64,000 nt of DNA from Rachicladosporium sp. CCFEE 5018 (Eukaryota; Ascomycota; Dothideomycetes; Cladosporiales; Cladosporiaceae), in assembly GCA_002077045.2 (NCBI GenBank), contig KZ111140.1:2581732-2645731 (forward strand), in the 5' to 3' direction. The notes under the pieces were generated by a model. The model saw only the letters and a list, made by a program, of their open reading frames with translations, had not been told where the DNA came from and did no database searches. Both the position numbers and the translations under genes were made by a program. Below, one piece after another: positions 11,214 to 20,753 of the stretch (its first letter is position 1; each line of letters starts with the position of its first letter).

Positions 11214-12035
11214 TCAGTCTTTGAGGCCTAACGGCTTCAAGACTCTCTCCCTCGCCACTCTCGCAGCAACCTCGCCTCCCTTTTGCAACGCTAGCGCACC
11301 AACCACAGCATACACCGCCGTGGCCAACACTACATCCTCTCCTGAGCTTTCCATATTAGCTGTCTGCCGCGGCTTCCATCTGACTACACTATTCAGTCGG
11401 TAGCTAGTTGCTAGTTGTGCGAGTCGCTTCGGGCTCAGCGTAGCTTTTGTATGTGGCGTCAGATTATTGAGAGTTGAGAGTGCTGGGTGGGTGAAGATGT
11501 GCGGATCCAGCGCATCGGAGAAGGAGGCTGGTGGCGGCGAGCGGAGAAGTGCTAGAGAGGTCTGAAGGTCCAAGACACGTTTGCCTAGGTAGGCCAGTTT
11601 GTCGTTGTAAGGGCGGCTACCGTGATCGAAGGATCTGTGAGTTAGAGATTGCCACTGAGACTGTTGTCAGTCTTTGCCACTGCATTCGGTGCAGTTGACC
11701 ACGCAACATACCTTCACCTCCTCGTCCAGCGTCTCCCTCCCTTTCACATCTTGCCCTGCAGCGTTGCCAATGAACTTGTCCAACGCTGCGTCTACCGGCT
11801 CGGCTTTGTCGTTGACTTTCCAGATTGGCTGTTTAGGCAGTGGTCGTATTCGGTGCGGCATTCGCATGCGCGGCGGAGTCTGTTTCCATCGCGGTTCATC
11901 TGATCGAAGCGGGAGCGACTCTGCGAAGCGGAGGGCGGAGGTGCTGAAAGCGGCGGCGCGAGACTCGGTGGTTGCCAAGCGGAGAGCGCGAGCGCATGAG
12001 GAGCAGACGAATGAGGGAGTCGATGAGGGAGGCAT
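11214..12035 (-). CDS. Mitochondrial large-subunit ribosomal protein mL57, RNase III-like fold (copy A)
   Basis: Exons are 12035-11712 and 11654-11214 with a 57-nt intron (gtatgt...tctcag), giving 254 aa. The first exon has a mitochondrial targeting look: basic, no early acidic residues, with SFVCSSCARALRL and RAAAFSTSALRF. The second exon begins with SLTHRSFDHG, the signature helix of RNase III-type folds, then NDKLAYLGKRVL and SLALL. The acidic catalytic residues expected after this helix in true RNase III are not evident, which fits the structural mitoribosomal protein (Mrpl15 in yeast). It could instead be another RNase III-like mitochondrial protein. It shares a promoter with RTT109. Confidence 0.65.
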
Positions 12036-12358
12036 GACTGAAAGTTGCGATGTGTGAGGCTCAATGTCTTGAACGTGAGCGAGGTTCGTTCACTTCAAGA
12101 TGGACGAAAGGGTCCGCAGTTTTAGCCGAAAGCTTAAACTCAGACGCGACTTCAGTCGCGTTGGCATCGTGAATCCTCCATCACTTCATAATTCTGTACA
12201 TCCATATATGGGCATTGATAGACTTGATTTTGCTGCAAGGTGCAGCTGGGCCAACATATATTGGTCTCCAGAATTGGCAACATGATGCTCAAGTCTCCGT
12301 GACGAGCTCACATGCCCGAAATCACGACACTCGAGTCAGGCCATTGGATGCTCTGAGC
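12036..12358. promoter_or_regulatory. Bidirectional promoter, mL57 / RTT109 (copy A)
   Basis: Only 323 nt separate the two divergent start codons. The stretch is nearly identical to 40574-40897 and contains a perfect inverted repeat with two ACGCG cores (12144-12161). Confidence 0.5.
12144..12161. promoter_or_regulatory. Inverted ACGCGACT repeat, MBF-like site (copy A)
   Basis: ACGCGACT, two central bases, then AGTCGCGT form a perfect 8-bp inverted repeat about 200 nt before the RTT109 ATG. ACGCG is the core of sites bound by MBF/Mbp1-type G1/S regulators in fungi. RTT109 works in S phase, so cell-cycle control is a reasonable inference. It is unchanged in copy B (40683-40700). Confidence 0.35.
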
Positions 12359-13981
12359 ATGGCTTCGTTCACTTCCGAACCGGGAGGCAACCCAGATATG
12401 CCTCGTCTTAAAGATGCGCTCGCGGGCGCGCTTCCAAAAGACTTCAATTGCCGAATGCGCTATATCCACACTTCACCAAAGCCATGCGATCCACTCTTCT
12501 CTGCGCCACCTGGCGAAGACCCCGAGCGAACGAAGCTGGCCAGCCATTTCCTGACCATCAGCACACCGTCACTCTCGTCCGCCAACGGCTTTGAGCACCG
12601 CGATGCAGGTCATCACTTCGTCTTTGCAATGGAGATTCTGGTCTACTCGACTCGACGACTGATTACGATGTTCGTCAGCAAAGCCGACTCCACGGGCTAT
12701 CTTCCGCGCCGTCGTCCGAGTCCGGTCAGGGTCATTGCTACGACGTTCTTGAAGTGGCTCAGCGATCGACTGAGGCACCCGCGGAAGCGTCTTGTCATCT
12801 CGCTCTTCGCACGATCGCAGCCAACATACCTCTTCCCAGGTTCCGCTAAGACCGGGAAGAAGCATATCTTGACAGATCACCAGCTCACTAGTTGGTGGGT
12901 ACGTGTCCTCGACTCAATGATCCGACAGAAAGCAGACGTGCCTAATCAAGATCGAGATTGGCAGGGCTATGTTACTGTACCAAACTTCAATGGCATGGCT
13001 GAGGTCAGGCGATTCCTACCGCCAGATAACGTAAGTAGCTCGGCGAAGCCACGATGGAAGCGTGGCGATCCGTTGCAGGAGCTCGCGATTACACGCGGGC
13101 TGCCCGAGACTGTGCCGACCAGGTGCTTACTCCCTCGCTTCCCGGATGATCCGAAAGGACGATTCATACAGGACCTAGATGACGAGGTAGGCTTGACTGA
13201 AGACACAGTGACCGCAAGTCCGTCCAAGAGGAAACAAGGAGTGTGGCTAAGTGTCAAGAACCTCGATACGTTCTGGACTGTCATGGAAGCCCGACAAGAG
13301 TGTTCGTCTGGGCAGGTGGTGGGATTTCTGTGGCTGGTTGAGGAGAGACGACAGGATGAAGCGTCATGTTCAGGTACCACGAGGGCGCATGTACAGAGCT
13401 CACAATCCACTGGTATGAACGATTCTCAGACGTACGACATCCAGCAGAACGAATCTCAGCCCTCACAGACGTCGCAGAGCTCAATCGGATCGCAGGCTTC
13501 GTCACAGAAGCGGCGTGGCCGACTTACCGGACCGATCACTGCCCGGCAGCCTCGGCTGAAAGGTGGCTCGTCTAACATATCAGCCACCTCTGAGCCGAGC
13601 TTCGGGTTGATCAACGACAAGTCCGACGGACCAATGCTCACGAGTGAGGGCTACGATTGTGCTATGCAGATATTGCTGCAGCTGGACTTCTCAAGTGCTG
13701 AGGGGGCAGCACAGTCGACTGCTAAGTGGGTATCCGAGGTGAGCGGGATGGTCGCGCTTACGCCGGAGAGTTGGATTGTGGAAGTCTGTGGTACCGCTGA
13801 GATCACAGCACTGTCAGACCAGGCTCAGAATGGCAACGGGGCACCGGCGACTAATGACTTGGGCAGTCTGGTCCGGAAGAAGAAACGGAAAGCGGATGAC
13901 TCACTTGAGCCGGCAATTGCAGCGGCCGACGAGGCACCGCTCGTCAACACTCTGGTGGGCAGGAAGAAGTTGGAAGCTTGA
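12359..13981 (+). CDS. Histone acetyltransferase Rtt109 (copy A)
   Basis: Rtt109 acetylates newly made histone H3, mainly K56, with the chaperones Asf1 and Vps75 during DNA replication (family knowledge). The single exon encodes 540 aa. Recognisable blocks are FSAPPGEDPERTKLASHFL, the core ALEILVYSTRR analog (here AMEILVYSTRR) with MFVSKADSTGYL, QPTYLFPGS, SWWVRVLD, PRFPDDPKGRF with the acidic pair near the active site, and RQECSSGQVVGFLWLV. A Ser/Gln-rich linker follows, then a basic KKKRK nuclear signal near residue 505. The start is placed at the ATG followed by ASFTSEP: an upstream in-frame extension open in copy A is closed by TAG in copy B. The GTAAGT near 13030 is not an intron, because the frame and family sequence run through it. 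Confidence 0.92.
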   Translation: MASFTSEPGGNPDMPRLKDALAGALPKDFNCRMRYIHTSPKPCDPLFSAPPGEDPERTKLASHFLTISTPSLSSANGFEHRDAGHHFVFAMEILVYSTRRLITMFVSKADSTGYLPRRRPSPVRVIATTFLKWLSDRLRHPRKRLVISLFARSQPTYLFPGSAKTGKKHILTDHQLTSWWVRVLDSMIRQKADVPNQDRDWQGYVTVPNFNGMAEVRRFLPPDNVSSSAKPRWKRGDPLQELAITRGLPETVPTRCLLPRFPDDPKGRFIQDLDDEVGLTEDTVTASPSKRKQGVWLSVKNLDTFWTVMEARQECSSGQVVGFLWLVEERRQDEASCSGTTRAHVQSSQSTGMNDSQTYDIQQNESQPSQTSQSSIGSQASSQKRRGRLTGPITARQPRLKGGSSNISATSEPSFGLINDKSDGPMLTSEGYDCAMQILLQLDFSSAEGAAQSTAKWVSEVSGMVALTPESWIVEVCGTAEITALSDQAQNGNGAPATNDLGSLVRKKKRKADDSLEPAIAAADEAPLVNTLVGRKKLEA

Positions 13982-14287
13982 GCTTGATTCGCCTCCAGTT
14001 GGTTTTGCATGGTCTCACGACATCCGACGTCAGCGTAGAGTTTACATCGGAGGTAGCAATGCGAGGCATTTGGCGACCCTTGTATCACCAGCGTACACGG
14101 AAGGAAAGGAGAGGCAATTTGACAGGTGGGCAACGCGGCAGGGTTTGTGATGCAGACTAACATCTAGGCAACCGCCAGTGTCGACCGAACCATCGGACCC
14201 AGACTTATCGGAGATCGCTGCTAAGAGACAACCACCTCTGTCCGTCAGACCGCAGCCCAGGCTATCTCCGCAATGCCCTCTCGTCGT
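13982..14287. other. Intergenic, RTT109 to ExoA (copy A)
   Basis: 306 nt of convergent 3' flank with nothing recognisable. Confidence 0.5.
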
Positions 14288-15216
14288 CTACGAGTAGAAT
14301 TCATGCTCTTCACTTTCCACATCATCGAAGTCCCCCAGACTTTCGATATCATCATTCATGTGGTCCTCAGTCGCACTGATCATTACATCGACAACATCAG
14401 TGGATTCCAATCCATCTTTATTTGGTGTGGGGTCGAGAGTTTCACGTCGCCTCGCCTCGTCTATGGTAATCTGAAGACGGAGGACAATGCGAGCGATGGC
14501 CATATCGCGAGCCAGAACATCCGAGTACGTTAGCGTACTAGCATCGGGCCTTGTGTGCTCCGAGGTGTCCAAGGTGCCTCCAAGGCCGGCTTCATACGCC
14601 TCGATGCGCTGCTGCTTGAGCCGGGCTAGTTGCGCGTGATAATTCCCAGCCTTGCGCAGTAGGTAAAGCTGCATCGTTGCAGCAGCGTCTTCGACAGGAC
14701 TGTGCAAGCCCGTCTGGATGATCTGGCCAAGATAGTCGGCAGAGCAGTCAGCCAGGCTCGGTGAGTGGCGCAAGCCCATGGGACCATGATACAAGCTCTG
14801 CGTGTCGACGATCGTGGACTTAGTAAAGGCGTTCACCTCGATACGGAAGCTATGCATGTCGCCCTGGGAAGCGTGCATGACGACCGTGCGGCCCTCAAAG
14901 ATTCTTCGGCAATTCTGCTCGACAACTGCAGCCGGAACAGCGCCGTTCTTGCTCTCGAGGTCTTTCCAAACGACGCCGAAGCGCTTGGATTCATCTCCTT
15001 GTTGGCACCGACTCCATTTCTGTTCGCGGCGTAGACGTCGTAGAGAGTGTTTAGGTTTTCATCGACCAGGGCAATGCGACCGATGCGTTGGGTCCACTTC
15101 GCGGCGCCAGAGTATAGCACACGCTGGAACTCGACATCTACGGCGACGGTCTGACACCGACGAACGAGATCCCAACGAGGAAGTGTCTGTGTTGCGCGAC
15201 AGACGTATGGAGCCAT
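14288..15216 (-). pseudogene. DEDDh exonuclease-like gene ExoA, frameshifted (copy A)
   Basis: The start (MAP..CRATQ) and the first ~80 codons match copy B. Then one base is missing in a T run at 14985-14986 (copy B has TTT), which shifts the frame. The rest of the protein continues in the next frame to the stop at 14288. With that base present the length would be 930 nt, or 309 aa. Exonuclease motifs can be followed across the frames: D27-x-E29 (AVDVEF), the GDM aspartate, and HSPVEDA. The family is RNase H-like 3'-5' exonucleases (ISG20/REX4-like). The closest relative in the window is ExoB at 18084-19217, which starts the same way. Confidence 0.7.
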
Positions 15217-16180
15217 ATTTTTCAAGATAGTGTCGAATATTCGATGTTTGTATCGCTATTCGATGATTAGAAGGGCAGAGAGGATCGATTTCGGATGGAG
15301 GCAGTCGATGATGATCACACTTAAGATGGGATTCGGGTGGAAGGGATGGAGTCGTTGAGTGTCAAAGGAGGAGCAAGGAGTCCGGAATTCTTTTACGCTG
15401 ATCTGTGTCTCCAGTGACGATCGACACAGTCTCATCGTAGCTCTCCACGTTCCGACAAATGAAGCTCTCGTCATCCTGCTAGAGCTTCTGCGGGAGTCAC
15501 TTCGTGAATGTATATATCGGGGCGCTGGGAAAGTGCCGCAGCATGCACTGACACGCGCATACCTTATCCTAGACGCTGCATGGTCGCTCCGGTCAATGAG
15601 TGGCAAGCAGACAATGCTGCTTGGAACGTGAGTAGCCCGGGCAGTCTGTAAGCGTAGATGCGATCTGTGACCACCGTAACGAGATATCGGCGTCCTAGCA
15701 TCTTACGCAGAGGCTCAGTGGTAGCTTAGCGTGAGTAAAAGCTCGCGCCTTCGCTGTCTTGTTCGAAAGGCGTAGTCCTCAGCAGGTGTGGGAGCCGTCT
15801 GGTCGTCACCACATCGTCTCGAGATCGTGCGCTGCGTCAGGTCCCGAAGCCCGCCTGGATGCGATCGTCGAATCCTTCGAAGGACAACATGCTAGACAAG
15901 GGCAGATAGTAGCTTGATATCTGTGCAGGTCCCTTTAGGTATATGCTTTGTGTTCTGCTGAAGACTGACTCCGCTGAATCAATTCATACTTACTAGTACT
16001 TGCAAACGACGAGCCGTGTTTGTCAAACGCCAGGAATGAGTACACGATTGGACTCCGCGTGACTCAGCAATCATTCAGAGGTGTGAGACGAAGAGAGAAA
16101 AGCAAAGCAGACGCTACTGAGTGGACGAGAGACATCGGTGTCTAGTGAGAAGACCCGAGACTGGATATCAGTCAGCGGCG
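15217..16180. other. Intergenic, ExoA to orphan locus (copy A)
   Basis: About 960 nt more diverged from copy B than the neighbouring genes. No conserved reading frame; a tRNA-like stretch near 15705-15775 was examined and rejected. Confidence 0.5.
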
Positions 16181-16297
16181 ATGATACTAGAACTCATCGA
16201 TCGGCGAAACAACATCACCGATCTTTGCAGCAAAGCGATCACGGCCCGAGGAGTGTGAAAGAAGGCCTTGATTGTTGCGAAGTCTGACACGGCCAAC

Positions 16298-17311
16298 ATG
16301 GTCTTCCGCAACGGCGAGCTACCCCCCTCGATTCCCCAGCCACGTCCCGGACACAAAAGCGCATCATCGTTGCTCGGTGACGCTACGCTCGCACAGCATC
16401 AAGCTGTCATTCACTTCAAGTCGTGGCTCGGCTTGCAAATTGCAAGGAAGGTATTCGATAGCATGGCGACGTTCGGTGCGTGGCTACATCACGTCACGAG
16501 CCGCTACCTAGGGAACCGTTCGCTCCAGAGGAAGCGTATTGGGCCGTATGGAGAGGGCTCAAAGCTTCTGTACCTCGAGCGTGGACGAGGTGGAAACGCC
16601 ATTCTCCTCCTCTCAGACAACGTACTGTCCGAATGGGATGCTGGTACTGGTGGAAATAACATACATATCGGCCGTGCCCTCGGCCTCCACATTACGTCGC
16701 GCTCCTGGGCACAGAAGGCGATGGTTATGGACACAGTAGACGACAAGTTCACCACTGAAGCGAAGGTATATGAAGCGCTCCTTGACGGAGCCCTTGTAGC
16801 CGACACGATTAACATCGCCTTCCGCAATGGCGAGACAATTCCCTCTATCTGCAACCATATCTCGGACACTGGCGCAGGCCATCGCTGTTGTGGATGCGGC
16901 ACTTGGGACGAGTGCAACGAGCTTCTTGTAAATGATAATCTGCTGTCTGCGTGTAAGAGCTGCAAGGGCGACACGCAGTTCACCATCAACATCCGCACAT
17001 GGGCTGAGCGCAAACTCATCAGCCTACTCCGCCAGGAGAAAGTTCAGGTGCATGATCTGGAGGTCCGCCGCGAGACGGCCCAGGCCATAATCGCTGACAT
17101 GCCGATTTTGGAGAATGCTGTGGGAGTACATAGTGTGCCGGATCGCTATGCGCCGACTCAGATGCGCGTTGTTGGCGGCCCTCATTACCTCCAGCTCAGC
17201 CTCAATGCCAAGCTCCCGATCATTCAAGACGAACATGGCAACCTGGGCCTGTACGCAGTGGGTTACATCGCGCAACCGTCGTTATGGCTCAATTATGCCA
17301 TGAACATCTGA
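16298..17311 (+). CDS. Orphan protein with internal repeats and a Cys cluster (copy A)
   Basis: The open frame runs from about 16268 to 17311; the first ATG in frame is 16298 (337 aa). Upstream, an in-frame stretch from ATG 16181 ends in TGA just before the frame reopens, and copy B shares that TGA. The protein is not recognised. It has repeated units with F-R-N-G-E-x-x-P-S-I (near residues 2 and 175), each followed by an L-L-x-D-x-x-L stretch. The last unit carries a CCGC...ACKSC cysteine cluster that could bind zinc. Copy B has a 522-nt internal deletion, small indels and ATG changed to GTG at this start. It may be an already decaying gene or an exon of a larger one. Confidence 0.35.
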   Translation: MVFRNGELPPSIPQPRPGHKSASSLLGDATLAQHQAVIHFKSWLGLQIARKVFDSMATFGAWLHHVTSRYLGNRSLQRKRIGPYGEGSKLLYLERGRGGNAILLLSDNVLSEWDAGTGGNNIHIGRALGLHITSRSWAQKAMVMDTVDDKFTTEAKVYEALLDGALVADTINIAFRNGETIPSICNHISDTGAGHRCCGCGTWDECNELLVNDNLLSACKSCKGDTQFTINIRTWAERKLISLLRQEKVQVHDLEVRRETAQAIIADMPILENAVGVHSVPDRYAPTQMRVVGGPHYLQLSLNAKLPIIQDEHGNLGLYAVGYIAQPSLWLNYAMNI

Positions 17312-17667
17312 TGCCCGGGTTGGGTCGCAGCATGCGCGAAATGGCGCCATTGATACGTAAGCTCGATAGTGAGTTCTCGCAAGAAGACGGAGCCGCCACC
17401 TAGGGCGAGCTTGACAGATTGCTCGCAGTAGATGAAGGGATCTTCACGATCAGTTGGAGGATGCCCTGCACGGTGAAGGCGCGTATGGCGATGAGCATTC
17501 CCCGAGACCAACACAAGGTCATTACCTACGAACTTCGATCAGGACACTTGCTGGGATCTCGGAGTGCTGTGCCACCACCACAATTGTCCCATCACACTAC
17601 AGCGATTCTACTTGAATCTCAGTGGGGGCTCGGATGGAAGCAGATGCGTGTTTCGTTAACAGAATGA
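17284..17667 (+). pseudogene. Small orphan frame overlapping the previous one, nonsense codon (copy A)
   Basis: In copy B this frame (45279-45662) is open for 127 codons. In copy A it is interrupted by TAG at 17401-17403, where copy B has AAG. It overlaps the end of the preceding frame by 28 nt in another phase and might be a downstream exon of the same gene. No family is recognised. Confidence 0.3.
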
Positions 17668-18083
17668 ATATAGTGTCCGAGGTATGAGAAGCTGGAAGAA
17701 GTAGCAATGAGAGTTTCACGAGCTAGAGCCAGTGGTCGTGATAGCGCGATATAGTCACAAGTTAGCAGGTGATACTCTTGATCACGACACTGTATACGAA
17801 AGGCAAAATGAAGTGAATGAATTTGGAAGGAAGAATGAGTGGCTATCTCTCTGCTCAGCCCCATAGTGGACAATGAGACTCGCGCCCTTTCGGTCCTGTA
17901 AACCACAACGCCCAGCTTCAAAGCTCATGTCGCACGATCAAGAAGACAGTGCGACAATGATACACACCGCCTGTCTCGTCTATTCCGGCTCTCAACAACC
18001 TTGGTATTGTCCCGCCACGCTCAGCCTCCTTTCCAATTGCACCGTGTCTTGTACGCTGATGTCCAGTCTATCTTGACTCGCGC
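17668..18083. other. Intergenic, orphan locus to ExoB (copy A)
   Basis: 416 nt, convergent flanks. Nothing recognisable. Confidence 0.5.
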
Positions 18084-19217
18084 TCAGATCTTCTTCGCCT
18101 TCTCGTTAGCCGCGACACATTCCGCCTCGTACTGGTCGACCTTGGTGCGGTACTTCTTAGGCGCTGGGACTTTGTCAGACGAAGTAGAAGTCTGGGTGCT
18201 GCCGTTCGATGTAGTGTTGTGATTCGCGGGATGGCCACCGCCAGTGCTGTTGGGCGCGAAGTTGTAGTTTGACATGTTGCTAATGGATACACCGGCGCCG
18301 AGGGTGAGATTGAAAGTATTGCTCTCCACAGTAATGTTGTTGTTCGTGATCCCTCCATTCGTAGCGGACGCGCCGGCAGTAGTGGTTGAAATGTCGTCGG
18401 TCGAATGAGTACTCTCGCTCTCCACATCGAACTTAGTGGCTTTGTCTCTCTGAGCTTGCTTCAGCTTGCGGACGCGCTTCTTCGTGCTGCCATTGTTGGG
18501 ATTGGCTGTGTTGAATGCAGTCTTCTTATCCGCCTTGCCCTTGTACGTGTCCTTCGGCTGCTCATATATCATGGAGAATGCCCCAACCTTGCGATAGGTA
18601 CCGTTGGCCTTCATCTCAGCGAGCTTCGTGGCGCGATCGTACGGATGATCGACAAGATACAGCTTCATTGCCGTCTGTGAGTCCTCGACAGGAGAGTGAA
18701 CCATGCCTTGAATCTCCTCGCCTAGAATCAAACGCGCACAAGTCGCCAGACTTGGCTGCTTGTTGCCGTCAAGTCCGGAGTAGAGTTCTTGAGTATCGAT
18801 GAGAGTACAGTGGTCTTTGAAAAACTTGGCCGCATCGAAATGGTAAAACTTCTTGATGTCGGAAGTCTTATCGTGGAAGATGACCGGACGGTCCTTGAGA
18901 AGCTCCATGACCCACTTCTCGACGAGCCGAGCAGGTTGGGCGCCATTGGCGATGAGGAGATCGGACTTCGCCACCATGAATCTCTCCGGAGGCATCTTCT
19001 TACGAACGCCATCCTCGTTGCCGTAAGCAGCGTACGTGTCGAGTCCGCTCTGTCCGATGGTATTGGTGATTGCGATCCTTCCGATACGGTGCTGGTTTTT
19101 GCTGCCGTCGTCGAAAACCATCTCCTGGTCTTCGACGTCGACCGAGGCCGGCTCACCGGGAAGGAAGAGATCCGGACGGGGGAAGATCTGGGTAGCGCGA
19201 CAACCCAGTGGAGCCAT
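18084..19217 (-). CDS. DEDDh exonuclease-like protein ExoB (copy A)
   Basis: 377 aa, single exon, probably an RNase H-fold 3'-5' exonuclease related to ISG20/REX4. The catalytic pattern is complete: D27-x-E29 in SVDVED, D120 in HDKTSDIKKF, and H174 with D179 in HSPVED. The usual family motif LDCEM is changed to VDVEDQEM but keeps both acids. After about residue 200 the chain becomes basic (KKRVRKLKQ) and then Asn/Ser/Thr-rich and probably disordered, ending in a charged segment. It shares its start (MAP..CRATQ) and architecture with ExoA, so the two look like local paralogs. Copy B is also 377 aa and intact. The substrate is unknown. Confidence 0.65.
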   Translation of the reverse strand: MAPLGCRATQIFPRPDLFLPGEPASVDVEDQEMVFDDGSKNQHRIGRIAITNTIGQSGLDTYAAYGNEDGVRKKMPPERFMVAKSDLLIANGAQPARLVEKWVMELLKDRPVIFHDKTSDIKKFYHFDAAKFFKDHCTLIDTQELYSGLDGNKQPSLATCARLILGEEIQGMVHSPVEDSQTAMKLYLVDHPYDRATKLAEMKANGTYRKVGAFSMIYEQPKDTYKGKADKKTAFNTANPNNGSTKKRVRKLKQAQRDKATKFDVESESTHSTDDISTTTAGASATNGGITNNNITVESNTFNLTLGAGVSISNMSNYNFAPNSTGGGHPANHNTTSNGSTQTSTSSDKVPAPKKYRTKVDQYEAECVAANEKAKKI

Positions 19218-20753
19218 TGCGTGTGTTGTGAGTATGTATGGAAGCTGCGAAGGGTTAGCTAGGTCCGGACCAACGGTGATCCAGAGAAGCTGCTTACGTG
19301 AAGGTTTGATGCAGCAGGACTATGCAATTGCAAGAGCAGCTTGCGTGTGCGCGTAGCGTGATCGGGAGGAAGTCTTGCTAAGTGGTAGAGGACTAGGTAG
19401 GGTTGGTCGAAGTTATTTAATATAGAGCGTTCGAGGAGACATCTGGAGTCGTGGTGCTGTTTACGCTGGGTGCGGAGCCACTAGCGCGGCAGCACATAAG
19501 TGAAGTGAACGTCGATATATGTGACTCGAACAACGAACCCAATCAGAGGCGTCTGTCCTTGCCCAGGACTGGAGTGACTTGTATATACTAGTCCCACAGA
19601 CGTGAATGTAGTCGCAAGTTGCAGGGTCATTCACTTCTGCTTCGGAGCTTCGGACGCAGTCTGGAAGCGTGTACAAATCGTCGAAGGCCCGTTCGCCGAA
19701 TGCATCATCGGTGACGCGAGATCGTACTTGGTGTTGCCTGGAAAGCCCACCATATTGAACCGTCGTTGTGTCGCGCAAACTGCTAGCCTCGAATGGCCCA
19801 AGACCGCACCTTCAACGCCCTAGCCTGTCCTTCGCCACCGCGAAGCCTCATTGCTGGTCTGGGCGGACGCAGCCATTGATGGTGACGATCAGGAGAAGTG
19901 TCTACACCTTGTCTACGATTGCGCAGCGTCGTATGCTCCATGCGGCCGGTGTAATACAAGCCTATATGCTGCTCATGCCCTAAGGCGTCAGCGCGAGCAT
20001 CCCCAAACAAAGACGAGACAAAGCGGGTATCGAAGAGTCCGTTCACACTGTCTGTGAAAATGTTACTGTCTGCAAGATCCGGTGAGACTGGTGACAAACT
20101 CAGCGGAAAATTGCTCTGGAGTGCAAGATGGGAAGTGCAGCATGGGAAAGAGCTTGACACAAGTCCATGGCCTACACAAAGCACACCACCAGCTCACCGA
20201 CATTTGTTTCATAGATCAAGCACTCAGCTCCGGACTGCTACCTTCTTTGTCCTCCACTCTCGCATATGTCTTGATCTTGTCCGAAAGTTGTGACGAGATT
20301 CCTAGACAGCTATGTCAGGGCCGTCATTGTTGCCAGTAAATACTGCGTTGTCTCCACCGGACGTTCCAATGGTAGCGGTAGAACACTCCGAGAAGCAAAC
20401 GTGGTGTAGAGGCGGCCATGGCATACACAGGTTGTTGGTCTTTGGGTCGACTCAAGAGCTTTGGCTGGTACAATGGACCTCCTACGAAGGCGGAGACTCA
20501 GTCGAGCAGTAAGCGTCTCTCCATGCTTAGTCGCAATCTCGGCGCGGCTTTTATAGCACTCGGGTCACGTAGATCTGGAGTGACATGGTGTGCCAAAGAC
20601 AACGTACCTACAGTGGACATATTGGAGTCCGCTTCGATTCCACGCTAACCCGATTCGGAGCACTGGAGGCATGGCGCAGGTAGACAGACTACATGCTTGA
20701 TGACAGTGCGGCGAACTAACGGCAAGGACTGATATATTGGCAGGTCTCATCCA
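19218..20753. other. Long intergenic region upstream of ExoB (copy A)
   Basis: 1.5 kb. A TATA-like TTATTTAATATAG lies at about 19413-19425, roughly 200 nt before the ExoB start; copy B has a variant. No conserved reading frame, RNA gene or repeat is seen. Confidence 0.5.

Noticed and set aside
13025..13045. GTAAGT inside RTT109 as a possible intron donor
   Set aside because: The frame and recognisable Rtt109 sequence continue on both sides without need for an intron.
15705..15775. tRNA-like stretch with an A-box-like GGCTCAGTGGTAG and a B-box-like GTTCGA
   Set aside because: The ends do not form an acceptor stem and copy B has lost the pattern, so no tRNA is supported.
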